Positions 3,882-11,311 of a DNA stretch of 23,837 nucleotides are shown here, one piece after another. The notes beneath the pieces were generated by a model. That model worked only from the letters and a program-made list of their open reading frames with translations, was not told where the DNA came from and searched no databases. The stretch is from the IMG/VR virus record IMGVR_UViG_3300008113_000378, positions 1-23,837 of that record; one strand, 5' to 3'. Position 1 is the stretch's first letter. Every line of letters starts with the position of its first letter. The position numbers and the translations under genes were made by a program. This DNA is from a virus.

Positions 3882-4316
3882 TTACGCACTCCGTCCACGT
3901 TTACGGAGAACTTCTGTCTGTAAATCGGCTTTTGCCTCTTCTTCATAGAAATACAGGACAGCACGGTTAGTGCCATTGCTATAGGACTCATAGTGATAAA
4001 CACAATGCTTCCAAGCAGGATGTTTACTAATGCTTCCTTTGTTGACAATGAGGGCGTGTCCCATACATCGTCCATTGATGCATCCTTCATCACAGAATAT
4101 CTTTCCGGTCCATTTATCAGACCACTTAACTGTCGTTCCCAGCACTGTTCCTACCGTTCGTACCTCTGCCATATCTGCCAGCGTGACTATACTGTTGACG
4201 TATAGCGGGTCATCCGTAGAGGTAATAAGTCTAGCAGCCATACTGAATATTACCACTATGCAGTCTATGTCGGGGTGTATATACTCGTGTTGAGGTACTG
4301 CAATGGGCGTAGTCAA
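3882..4316 (-). CDS. Unknown Cys/His-rich protein
   Basis: Not recognised. The reading frame shown begins at TTG 4316; an ATG at 4241 (residue 26) is an equally good start and would remove the overlap with the divergent gene at 4303. The middle holds a tight C-D-E-G-C-I-N-G-R-C-M-G-H cluster (75-87) and, after it, H99 and H-C-V-Y-H (104-108), a likely metal-binding arrangement. The C-terminus is helical and charged (Y-E-E-E-A-K-A-D-L-Q-T-E) and ends K-R-G-R-S-A. It is followed after 6 bases by the LuxR-type gene, so the two form a minus-strand pair. A zinc-binding regulatory or nuclease-like role is possible but not shown. Confidence 0.6.
   Translation of the reverse strand: MTTPIAVPQHEYIHPDIDCIVVIFSMAARLITSTDDPLYVNSIVTLADMAEVRTVGTVLGTTVKWSDKWTGKIFCDEGCINGRCMGHALIVNKGSISKHPAWKHCVYHYESYSNGTNRAVLYFYEEEAKADLQTEVLRKRGRSA
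4257..4285 (+). promoter_or_regulatory. Candidate promoter of the small-protein cassette
   Basis: TATACT at 4280-4285 gives a predicted start near 4292 and an 11-base leader before the ATG at 4303. The -35 position (4257-4262, TATGCA) is a weak match with 17-base spacing. GAGG at 4292-4295 is the ribosome site. Confidence 0.35.
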
Positions 4317-4551
4317 GAAGTATCAGAATCCGGCTGGTGGATTGAACTCTGCTGGTCGTGCGCATTTTAAGAAGACTACAGGAGCCAATCTTAAACCTCC
4401 TGCACCTAATCCTAAGACTCCTAAGGATGCAGCACGGCGTAAGTCGTTCTGCGCCCGTATGGAGGGTATGAAAAAGGTAAACACATCGGCTAAGACGGCA
4501 CGTGACCCTAATAGCCGTATCAACAAATCTCTGAGAGCGTGGGACTGTTAA
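4303..4551 (+). CDS. DUF6321-like small basic protein
   Basis: An 82-residue Lys/Arg-rich protein matching, from memory, the DUF6321 family of marine and freshwater phages: G-G-L-N-S-A-G-R-A-H-F (12-22), a Pro-rich stretch (K-P-P-A-P-N-P-K-T-P), R-R-K-S-F-C-A-R-M-E-G-M-K (45-57) and a C-terminal L-R-A-W-D-C (77-82), where relatives end in W-[ND]-C. Two conserved cysteines (C50, C82) are typical. Function is unknown; relatives are often found close to structural genes. A GAGG 7 bases before the ATG fixes the start. The next gene begins directly after its stop. It heads a five-gene cassette of small, mostly basic proteins. Confidence 0.8.
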   Translation: MGVVKKYQNPAGGLNSAGRAHFKKTTGANLKPPAPNPKTPKDAARRKSFCARMEGMKKVNTSAKTARDPNSRINKSLRAWDC

Positions 4552-5034
4552 ATGGCAAAAAGACCTGATGTTGGAATGGCTGGTTCGTCTGGATATGACA
4601 GCGAATTTTATACTCGCAATTTTGAAGGCAATGTAGTTCCTAATAAACGGACGATGCGTTTGCAGGGCATGGACCCTAAACGGCAAATTGAAGATTCAGT
4701 AAAGCAGGAACGCCGTGTTCAGGGTCGTGCTGCTGCCGGTCTACCTATGACCGATAGAGATAAAGCACGTATGAAAGCCGTAGGTGGCGATGCTAAGTCA
4801 TGGGGCAGGTTTAGTCCAGAGACTTATGATGAAACAGATTTTCAAGATTCTGTTCGTCAGCGAGACGAAGATTTGCGTCAAAAAACTTTTGACCGAGACA
4901 TGGCTACGCAGGACAAAATTGCCGACCAAAAAAGGAAATTTGCTGCGCAACAACAGTATGGCGATAACTCATTCAAACAGGCTGCACCATTGACCAAAGC
5001 AATGATGGCTGAATACAAGAAAAAGAATAAGTAG
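4552..5034 (+). CDS. Hypothetical charged protein of the small-protein cassette
   Basis: A 160-residue hydrophilic protein I do not recognise. It is Arg/Asp/Gln-rich with no membrane segment. The first third is Gly/Ser-rich and contains E-F-Y-T-R-N-F-E-G-N. Residues 85-140 look like a long helix or coiled coil (R-Q-R-D-E-D-L-R-Q-K-T-F-D-R-D-M-A-T-Q-D). The C-terminus is Lys-rich. It starts immediately after the DUF6321 stop (TAA-ATG) and ends 6 bases before the next gene, so it is translated from the same mRNA. The composition resembles neither enzymes nor regulators. A virion-internal or nucleic-acid-associated role is conceivable. Confidence 0.7.
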   Translation: MAKRPDVGMAGSSGYDSEFYTRNFEGNVVPNKRTMRLQGMDPKRQIEDSVKQERRVQGRAAAGLPMTDRDKARMKAVGGDAKSWGRFSPETYDETDFQDSVRQRDEDLRQKTFDRDMATQDKIADQKRKFAAQQQYGDNSFKQAAPLTKAMMAEYKKKNK

Positions 5035-5040
5035 GTTTCC

Positions 5041-5274
5041 ATGCTTAATCGTATGAACAAGCGAATGGGACAGACGTTTAATCTGCGCTCTTTGCTTAGT
5101 GTTGAATCAAAAGAACATGGTCGTAATCTTTCACCGGCTGAACTCCTTACGGCTGAACAAAAAGAACATGGGCTTAAAAAGAAACCAACACTTAACCGAG
5201 TTATGAGAGTGGAGTACGTTGAGCATAAAGGTGCTGGACGTGCTAAAGCCACTGAAATGTATAGAGGTAAATAA
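5041..5274 (+). CDS. Small basic protein with three E-x-x-E-H repeats
   Basis: A 77-residue basic protein made largely of three helical units: E-S-K-E-H-G (22-27), E-Q-K-E-H-G (39-44) and E-Y-V-E-H-K (58-63), spaced 17 and 19 residues, each preceded by a Leu/Met/Val-rich turn (L-L-S-V, L-L-T-A, V-M-R-V). The same pattern occurs in the minus-strand protein at 1248-1472, so the pair are likely diverged copies. The ATG follows the previous stop by 6 bases; no strong Shine-Dalgarno is seen. Its stop overlaps the next start by one base (TAATG). No function is known. Confidence 0.75.
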   Translation: MLNRMNKRMGQTFNLRSLLSVESKEHGRNLSPAELLTAEQKEHGLKKKPTLNRVMRVEYVEHKGAGRAKATEMYRGK

Positions 5275-5666
5275 TGCCACAAACAGCACAACAAATGTCA
5301 ACAGCACTCCGTGGTGTAGCACAAGATAAACGTATGAGGGGTGCATCTGCTAATGCAAGCGCCGACTCTATGGCATCTGGTGTAACCGCAGCACGAACTG
5401 CTGGAGCAGCAAAACGCCGTGTCAAACAAGCAGCAGACTATAATCGAGAAGCCGGTGATATCAATCAGGCTGCATCGTTTCTCGATGAAGCCAATCCTGA
5501 CGCAGCAATGAAACGCCGTAACACAGCGTTTGCCGAAGCAGTTAGTGGTACTACCGTTAAGAACTCTGCAGACAAGATGCGTATGTTTGGTCAGACTGCT
5601 GTACCCGGTATGCCCGGTGTACGTAAAGGCGGACTTACCGATTTGATGACAAGAGGTAAACGCTAA
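5274..5666 (+). CDS. Hypothetical Ala-rich basic protein
   Basis: A 130-residue protein, very rich in Ala, Arg and Lys, with no hydrophobic segment. Residues 20-60 look like an uninterrupted Ala-rich amphipathic helix (A-S-A-D-S-M-A-S-G-V-T-A-A-R-T-A). The tail contains P-G-M-P-G-V-R-K-G-G and ends in R-G-K-R. It overlaps both neighbours by a single base through TAATG junctions, so it is translated by termination-reinitiation. I recognise no family. The composition resembles DNA-condensing or scaffold-like internal proteins, but that is only an impression. Confidence 0.68.
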   Translation: MPQTAQQMSTALRGVAQDKRMRGASANASADSMASGVTAARTAGAAKRRVKQAADYNREAGDINQAASFLDEANPDAAMKRRNTAFAEAVSGTTVKNSADKMRMFGQTAVPGMPGVRKGGLTDLMTRGKR

Positions 5667-6193
5667 TGGCAGAATCTAATTTTAACGCCCTTTTGGCTTT
5701 ATCAGAAAAAAATCCTAAACCTGCAGCAAAGCCTGTACCTATGACTGGCAATGGTATGGGAAAAGGCATGACTAATAAAGGTATGAAGTCTGGAAATGCT
5801 ATGAAACCGCCAGAAGTAACTCCAGTCGGAGATTACATGGGATTGGCATTTGATGCTTCAGTACGCAAAGGTAAGGATGCTGCTCGTGCGTATTTGTTGG
5901 CAAAAATGAAACGTGATGGTCGTAGTGAAACCGTTATCCAAGACCAATTAAAACAATTTGATTTGACTATTGGAAAGCAAGAATCCCTTAAATCAGACCA
6001 AGGTCTAGGAGAAGGTGTGGTAAACGCTTATCGAGATAAAAGCGCACGAAAAGGGATGACACCAAGTAAAGCGCAAGATTATGCATTGAATCAAAAACGA
6101 ATTTCTGAAACTAATGCATCAATTGGACGAGCCAAGGAAAAAGTAGGAAATGCACTTAATGTTATGGGCAGGCAAGGAAATATTCCGTTTTAA
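5666..6193 (+). CDS. Hypothetical basic protein, last of the small-protein cassette
   Basis: A 175-residue basic protein that I do not recognise. A Gly/Met/Lys-rich low-complexity stretch (about 27-47, with repeated G-M-G-K-G-M and N-K-G-M-K) separates a short N-terminal helix from a more regular C-terminal part. That part contains A-R-A-Y-L-L-A-K-M-K-R-D-G-R (about 73-86) and several charged helices. The start overlaps the previous stop by one base. The stop codon overlaps the stop of the convergent DUF3310 gene (6190-6193), with no terminator visible between them, so antisense read-through into that gene is likely. Confidence 0.7.
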   Translation: MAESNFNALLALSEKNPKPAAKPVPMTGNGMGKGMTNKGMKSGNAMKPPEVTPVGDYMGLAFDASVRKGKDAARAYLLAKMKRDGRSETVIQDQLKQFDLTIGKQESLKSDQGLGEGVVNAYRDKSARKGMTPSKAQDYALNQKRISETNASIGRAKEKVGNALNVMGRQGNIPF

Positions 6194-6417
6194 CGCTGCT
6201 CGTTAGCAATGTCTACCATTGCATCGGCGAACTCTGCATCTTCATAAAGTTCGTAACACAGATACCAAAGTGCCTTGATGAGGTCTTCCTCATAGGAGGC
6301 ACTTTTCTTTTTGCCAGCACGGCTAATATATTTAAGAACGTTGCCCAGAGCAAAGTTCATGCCCCATTCTTTGATAACGTCAATAGCCTGAAGTCTGGAT
6401 GTTCTATAATGATGCAT
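6190..6417 (-). CDS. DUF3310-family phage protein
   Basis: A 75-residue protein that is almost entirely a DUF3310 domain: H-H-Y-R near the N-terminus, A-I-D-V-I-K-E-W-G-M-N-F-A-L-G-N-V-L-K-Y-I-x-R-A-G-K-K (11-37), then D-L-I-K-A-L-W-Y-L (45-53). The family is widespread in phages, sometimes annotated as nucleotide kinase because of fusions, but its own activity is unsettled. I choose the ATG at 6417, since TATACT lies exactly six bases upstream and homology begins there; the in-frame ATG at 6432 overlaps the promoter. It is a lone minus-strand gene between two plus-strand operons, and its stop overlaps that of the 5666 gene. Confidence 0.88.
   Translation of the reverse strand: MHHYRTSRLQAIDVIKEWGMNFALGNVLKYISRAGKKKSASYEEDLIKALWYLCYELYEDAEFADAMVDIANEQR
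6405..6410 (+). promoter_or_regulatory. Candidate -10 of the late (packaging and virion) operon
   Basis: A perfect TATAAT at 6405-6410 lies inside the DUF3310 gene and predicts a start near 6417, 15 bases before the ATG at 6432. No acceptable -35 is seen at 17 bases, so it would need an activator or a phage factor. Confidence 0.35.
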
Positions 6418-6423
6418 GGTAAA

Positions 6424-6429
6424 AGTATA
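6424..6429 (-). promoter_or_regulatory. Leaderless -10 of the DUF3310 gene
   Basis: TATACT on the minus strand (6429-6424) stands six bases before the ATG at 6417, as for the gene at 3064. No clear -35 is present. It faces the TATAAT at 6405-6410, and both predict a start at about 6417. Confidence 0.45.
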
Positions 6430-6431
6430 CA

Positions 6432-7181
6432 ATGAATGAATTAGTAGTGGTAGACGGCATTCGGTGGGTGGATAGTCCTACCGGACGTAAACGACTATGT
6501 TCTGCAGTACTTTCACATGGCGAACAATGCAAACGTGTAGTGCCTGCAGACCAAGCATATTGTAAAAGCCATAGCCGTATGCTTGAACGCACAACTAATA
6601 CGTTGCAGTTTAAGCATGGACTGCAAAGCAAGTTCCGCAAGCGATTCTCTGGAGTTGGTCGGAATCTGCTTGCACGTATTGATGAGTTACGTGAAGACCC
6701 ATCCCTGTGGAGCCTAAAAGACGATGCTGCGTACATTACAGCGCTCATGGATACAAGAGCCGAGGCAGCGGGTGAAGGCGTCTCCTACGAGCAAATAAAG
6801 ACCATACAACGTCTATATGAACAGGCGTTTAAAGAATACAACAAAGGTGAGCCTACATTTGAACGCACTCTTGTCGAGTTGGGAACTGCTATTAACAACC
6901 GTATTGACGAATTCGCAGCGTCACGTGATGTGCTTGACCTTATTGAACGCCGGACGGCAATTGTAGAAACAGAGCAACGACTACAACACGCAAAGGCATA
7001 TACCCTAGAAGTTGACCAAGCATTCTCACTTGTCATGCAAGTTCTTGACGTAGTTAAGGCTGCAGTCAAAGACGTTGATGAAATGCAGGCTATTAAGACT
7101 GGTGTTACACGACTATTGCGGGTGTACGAAGAGCAGGCGCAAGACATTATTGATGCGGAGATAGTCGATGAAGAAGAGTAA
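6432..7181 (+). CDS. terS: Terminase small subunit-like protein with zinc finger
   Basis: A 249-residue protein placed directly before the large terminase and overlapping it by 14 bases. The N-terminus has a probable zinc finger, C23-x9-C33-x10-C44-x2-H47, of the kind seen at the front of several phage small terminases. The rest is helical: an R-x-L-L-A-R-I-D-E-L-R-E-D segment, a middle with K-T-I-Q-R-L-Y-E-Q-A, and a C-terminal coiled coil with an acidic end (D-A-E-I-V-D-E-E-E). Small terminases recognise the packaging site and regulate the motor as oligomeric rings. The assignment rests on position and overall form. No strong Shine-Dalgarno precedes the ATG. Confidence 0.72.
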   Translation: MNELVVVDGIRWVDSPTGRKRLCSAVLSHGEQCKRVVPADQAYCKSHSRMLERTTNTLQFKHGLQSKFRKRFSGVGRNLLARIDELREDPSLWSLKDDAAYITALMDTRAEAAGEGVSYEQIKTIQRLYEQAFKEYNKGEPTFERTLVELGTAINNRIDEFAASRDVLDLIERRTAIVETEQRLQHAKAYTLEVDQAFSLVMQVLDVVKAAVKDVDEMQAIKTGVTRLLRVYEEQAQDIIDAEIVDEEE

Positions 7182-8916
7182 TGTAAATACTCGTATCACT
7201 CCAAAGGCTCTAAAGAAATTTACTAGACCCGATAAACCACTTAGTGTTGCCTTATTGGAGTCTATGATTGAGAGTATTGACACAATTATTGACACCGCTG
7301 ACCTAAATGGTGGTGGCTCCTACCCTATTGCCGGGGCAGAACTAGAGTATGAGAAATGGCTCAGGACATATGCTATCCATGCTGCATCATCTGACTTAGG
7401 TGAACATCACAAGAGAGCGTGGAGGTGGGCGGAAAACATTGAGCCAAATAATCCTCCGCCAGCGTTGATTGAATGTTGGTTCCGAGGTGGTGGCAAATCT
7501 ACTACAGTAGAACTTATTACCAGCCGTATTGCTGTTAAAGCCTCACGACGATTCTGTCTATACGTTTGCGCTACACAAGATGCAGCCGACCGTCACGTTA
7601 ATGACATTGCAAACACAATGGAGAAGTGCGGTATTGAACGTGCTATCAATAAGTACGGTTATTCAAAGGGATGGAATGCACAAAAACTGCGTACTGCCAA
7701 TGGATTTAACGTGCTTGCCTTTGGACTTGATACAGGCGCTCGTGGTGTTAAGTTAGACAACTTACGCCCAGACATGATTATCCTTGATGACATTGATGAA
7801 CTGGACGATAGCGTAAACCGTGTCGAACGTAAGATTCGCACAATTACGCAGACAATCCTTCCTGCAAAATCTGTCGATTGCGCAATTGTGTTTGTGCAGA
7901 ACAGAATTCATGCTAACGCTGTTATGAGCCAAGTTCTTAGCGGTGAGTTGGATATGCTCCAGAATCGTATACAAGCAGAGATTGTCCCTGCTATCTACGA
8001 TATGGAATATGAATCATACGAACGTGAGGACGGACGTATTGGTTACAAGATTACCAAAGGAACTGCAGCATGGGAGCATAAGAACCTAGAGATATGCCAA
8101 AGAGAAATTGATGACTTTGGCATCATTGCATTCCTGCGTGAATGTCAGCATGAAGTAGGTGTCGGTGGTCGCTTCTTCCCGGACTTCAAAGAATATTCTC
8201 CTACGGGAGAACAATGGCACGTTATTGATGGCGTTGAAGTGCAACCTTGGTGGAGAGTATGGGCGAGCCATGACTTTGGCACAGGTTCTCCTTGTGCATT
8301 CTATGTGTATGCCAGCGATGACAAAGAAAACATCTATGTCATTGATGAGGTGTATACAGCGGGGCTTGTAAGTAGTGCGCAAGCGGATGCTGCTTTGGCG
8401 TGTTTACAGAAACACGGTTTAGCAGCGCCATCATCTAAAGATAAACCGGATGGTAAATGGAATACAAAACTAGAAGCAATTGCTTTTGACTGGGCGAACA
8501 CATTCCCTCCTGCTGCATATCAGCAACGCATTGGTGAATACCCTGTAGAAATCTGGTGGAAAAAAGGCTTACCTGCAGTGATGGCAGTGAAGGACCGCAA
8601 GGCAGGATGGCGTCGAGTAAAAGAATGGCTAGTGGCAAGTCGTGCTGACACAGTCAATGGGTCTACGTTTGTAAAACCTCGTGTCCAAATTGTGCGTAGT
8701 AAATGCCCTAACCTTATTCGTGAATTGAGTAACACGATGGCTGACCCACGAGACCCAGAAGATATTGATGGTGGTACCAAATCCGACCACGCAATTGACT
8801 CCTTTAGATATGGTTTGATGTATCGGGAATATCCAGTTTCCTGTCCAGAAGTGGTTCCGGAACGAGACTACAAACCATCATGGCTGAAAGATAAGAACAA
8901 AGAGGATTACATTTAA
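7168..8916 (+). CDS. terL: Terminase large subunit (packaging ATPase/nuclease)
   Basis: A 582-residue motor protein that cuts concatemers and drives DNA into the prohead through the portal. The N-terminal ATPase has a Walker A of the form F-R-G-G-G-K-S-T (105-112), with Arg in place of the usual first Gly/Ala, and Walker B M-I-I-L-D-D (203-208), followed by a likely coupling motif near V-F-V-Q-N-R-I (241-247). The C-terminal RNase-H-like nuclease shows acidic residues at S-H-D-F-G (D369), A-F-D-W (D441) and K-S-D-H-A-I-D (D540, D544). Length is normal. The start overlaps terS by 14 bases, with GGAG a few bases upstream. Confidence 0.95.
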   Translation: MKKSNVNTRITPKALKKFTRPDKPLSVALLESMIESIDTIIDTADLNGGGSYPIAGAELEYEKWLRTYAIHAASSDLGEHHKRAWRWAENIEPNNPPPALIECWFRGGGKSTTVELITSRIAVKASRRFCLYVCATQDAADRHVNDIANTMEKCGIERAINKYGYSKGWNAQKLRTANGFNVLAFGLDTGARGVKLDNLRPDMIILDDIDELDDSVNRVERKIRTITQTILPAKSVDCAIVFVQNRIHANAVMSQVLSGELDMLQNRIQAEIVPAIYDMEYESYEREDGRIGYKITKGTAAWEHKNLEICQREIDDFGIIAFLRECQHEVGVGGRFFPDFKEYSPTGEQWHVIDGVEVQPWWRVWASHDFGTGSPCAFYVYASDDKENIYVIDEVYTAGLVSSAQADAALACLQKHGLAAPSSKDKPDGKWNTKLEAIAFDWANTFPPAAYQQRIGEYPVEIWWKKGLPAVMAVKDRKAGWRRVKEWLVASRADTVNGSTFVKPRVQIVRSKCPNLIRELSNTMADPRDPEDIDGGTKSDHAIDSFRYGLMYREYPVSCPEVVPERDYKPSWLKDKNKEDYI

Positions 8917-9066
8917 ATGAACACGACCGTACTTGTGTGTTTAATTATTGTTTTATTTTTGGTCTTTATCTGTGCGATTAGTTCGGTATATTGCGCTTAT
9001 GAATTACATTGTATAAGACGTGGTATTCCTGTAAAGAAACCAAAGTCTGAGAGTAGGTACGTCTAA
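8917..9066 (+). CDS. Small single-span membrane protein
   Basis: A 49-residue reading frame fills the gap between terL and the portal gene. It starts directly after the terL stop (TAA-ATG), has GAGG upstream, and its stop overlaps the portal start by one base (TAATG). The product has one hydrophobic helix (about residues 4-26, V-L-V-C-L-I-I-V-L-F-L-V-F-I-C-A), two further Cys (C26, C32), and a positively charged tail (I-R-R-G-I-P-V-K-K-P-K), which predicts an N-out, C-in inner-membrane topology. Exact junctions on both sides argue for a real gene. Possible roles are a lysis or superinfection-exclusion peptide or an assembly factor. None is shown. Confidence 0.7.
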   Translation: MNTTVLVCLIIVLFLVFICAISSVYCAYELHCIRRGIPVKKPKSESRYV

Positions 9067-11288
9067 TGTCCATTGAAGGTCCAAGTCCACTTAACGCATT
9101 GAGCAACCTGCTGCCAGCATTACAGCAGAGAATGCGCAATCAGGGGCGTCCAAAAATTGCAGCATTTGAGCAGAAAATGGTTGCAGGTATCCCCGGTTTT
9201 GAAAAACTTAGGGATGCTCGTGTCGATGACCCTAATGATTTTGGTATTGACCATGATGCCAATCAATGGACCAAGCCTGTCAATCTGACTAAAGAAGATG
9301 AGACACGTGTAGTTAACTACGTAGTAAAGCAATTTGACATTGTCCAACGTTCTAGGCAAGAGATGGAATTGGAATGGAAATTAGCCAATGCATTTTTTGA
9401 AGGGCGTCAATGGTTACGCATTAATTCGCAAGCGAGAAACCTTAAGAGTATCCAGAACCCAGATGAACCTACACGATATGTAACTATTCAAAAAATGCGT
9501 CCCCTAATTGATGGCGTAGTTGGAAAACTGTCGCAAGTTGGTCCTGACTCTAGGGCTGTTCCCCTTTCGGAGAATCCTAAAGACAGACTTGCTGCAGACG
9601 AAGCAAACATTATCTGTGCAAACTACAATCGCAAGTTTAAACGTGAGACGCAACTTAAAGAACGTATTCGCTGGGCGTGTGTGACTGGGACTGTTTACGT
9701 CAAAGTATGGTGGGACGCAAACCAAGAGCAGACGGTTCCTCTTTATGATGCAGAGACTGGTGAGATATCCGGTTTTGAAAAGATGAAAGTCGGAGACCTT
9801 TGCGAGGAAATTCTTCCTTGTTTTGATGTTTACCTTGACCCTACAGCAAAAACTGATGAACAAGTTCGTTGGTTGATTCATGCTGCTGTTAAACCAATGT
9901 CTTGGTTTACGGACAACTATGGTGAAAAAGGCAAAGCAGTCCAAGCCAATGCTACGACCAACACAAATGCGCAAAAGGTAGATGCTTATATTGATGGAGG
10001 CGCTGGTGACCTTGGAGGATACGTTCCGCCAAGTAGTGCCAGACTCCTAGATAAAGAAGCACGAAAAATGTCTGCAATTGTGTACGAATATTGGGAAAAA
10101 CCGTCACAACAATACCCTGAAGGGCGATTCATTGTATGTACAGACAAAGTTCTTCTGTACGCAGGTCCGTGGCTATACAAGAAGAAAGATGAGTTCCCAT
10201 TTATCCCACTTAGATGGCAACCTCGGTCCGGTACTCCTTACGGGTATAGCCTCGGATTTGACTTGGCTCCACTGCAGCAAACATACAATCGCATCTATTC
10301 ACGTATGCTGGAGCAGTTTGAGCAACAGCGTGATTATGCTATGGTGCAACGCCGGTCGGGTATTGGCGCTGATGCCTTTAATCACATGGGTGATGACCGT
10401 GAAGATGACAACCGTACAATCCGCAAAATCTATTATGAAATGGGTTCTGCGCCTCCACAGATTTATCGTTCTCCCGGCGTAGGCAACGAGTTAATCACGT
10501 TCCTGCAATTGCTGGAAAAAGATATGCAAATGATTGCAGGTATGCATGACGTTTCGCAGGGGCAAGCCCCAGCAGGTACGCCAGCAGAAGCAGTCATGAT
10601 GTTGCAGAAGAGTGACAATACGCAGCACAGTTACATTCGTGCTGACATGGAAATCTCTAGTGCCAAAATCAAGGAATGGGAAATCTCCCTCGTAGAACAG
10701 TTTGGCATTGTGCCATTTGTTGGTTCTACGGATGAAGAAAATAACCCCTCCGAAGATATGGCACAGGGTATCGTCAACTTTGAGCATATTCGTAATGGTG
10801 GCAATTATCGCATCGTCTATGTACCGGGGTCCACGCAACAAGACAGTCCAGAACAGAAGTTGCAGAAACTCATGGCGTTTAGACAGATGGGATTATTTGG
10901 TGACCCACAAGACCCAGCGACAAACCGATTAGTTGTCACGATGGTTAATATGCCTGAGACATCACGTATCTTGCAGCATCTTGATGAACAAGAACAGGCT
11001 ATGGCTGCTGCGCAACAGGCTATGGCTGAACAACAGGCTGCTATGGCTGAACAACAGCAAGCAACAACTCGCAAGTTTGACCCAGAGGCTATGCAAATGC
11101 AGACTGAACTTGACATTCAGAAGCAACAAGAAGCACAGTCTGGAAAACTTGAAGCAGATATTGCAAAGATGCGTGAACGGTCACGATTGTTGCAAGAAAA
11201 CGAGGCAGCAAAGTCAATTACCGAGGTGGGTCGTGAAAAACTCAAAGCGGAATTGGTGCCTCAGAGACCAAAAAACTCTAGCAGTTAG
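9066..11288 (+). CDS. Portal protein (P22-type)
   Basis: A 740-residue protein forming the dodecameric ring at one vertex through which DNA enters and leaves. Supporting features are its position after terL, its length in the P22-like range, and characteristic stretches such as Q-R-S-R-Q-E-M-E-L-E-W-K-L-A-N-A-F-F-E-G, R-P-L-I-D-G-V-V-G-K-L, P-C-F-D-V-Y-L-D-P-T-A and Q-Q-T-Y-N-R-I-Y-S-R. The C-terminal 100 residues (about 640-740) are Gln/Ala/Glu/Met-rich and predicted coiled coil, comparable to the barrel helices of P22-type portals. A very short intergenic gap leads to the scaffold gene. Confidence 0.92.
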   Translation: MSIEGPSPLNALSNLLPALQQRMRNQGRPKIAAFEQKMVAGIPGFEKLRDARVDDPNDFGIDHDANQWTKPVNLTKEDETRVVNYVVKQFDIVQRSRQEMELEWKLANAFFEGRQWLRINSQARNLKSIQNPDEPTRYVTIQKMRPLIDGVVGKLSQVGPDSRAVPLSENPKDRLAADEANIICANYNRKFKRETQLKERIRWACVTGTVYVKVWWDANQEQTVPLYDAETGEISGFEKMKVGDLCEEILPCFDVYLDPTAKTDEQVRWLIHAAVKPMSWFTDNYGEKGKAVQANATTNTNAQKVDAYIDGGAGDLGGYVPPSSARLLDKEARKMSAIVYEYWEKPSQQYPEGRFIVCTDKVLLYAGPWLYKKKDEFPFIPLRWQPRSGTPYGYSLGFDLAPLQQTYNRIYSRMLEQFEQQRDYAMVQRRSGIGADAFNHMGDDREDDNRTIRKIYYEMGSAPPQIYRSPGVGNELITFLQLLEKDMQMIAGMHDVSQGQAPAGTPAEAVMMLQKSDNTQHSYIRADMEISSAKIKEWEISLVEQFGIVPFVGSTDEENNPSEDMAQGIVNFEHIRNGGNYRIVYVPGSTQQDSPEQKLQKLMAFRQMGLFGDPQDPATNRLVVTMVNMPETSRILQHLDEQEQAMAAAQQAMAEQQAAMAEQQQATTRKFDPEAMQMQTELDIQKQQEAQSGKLEADIAKMRERSRLLQENEAAKSITEVGREKLKAELVPQRPKNSSS

Positions 11289-11311
11289 TTGAAAATGGGA
11301 GTATATATTAG

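Noticed and set aside
3872-4093. 73-codon minus-strand frame with a hydrophobic stretch
   Set aside because: It competes with the better frame 3882-4316 on the same strand; the hydrophobic run is out-of-frame coding.
4231-4686. 151-codon minus-strand frame
   Set aside because: Antisense shadow of the DUF6321 gene and its neighbours; Arg/Cys/Ser-rich with no conserved motif.
6418-6432. ATG at 6432 as start of the DUF3310 gene
   Set aside because: It would place the start upstream of the -10 hexamer; the domain begins at 6417.
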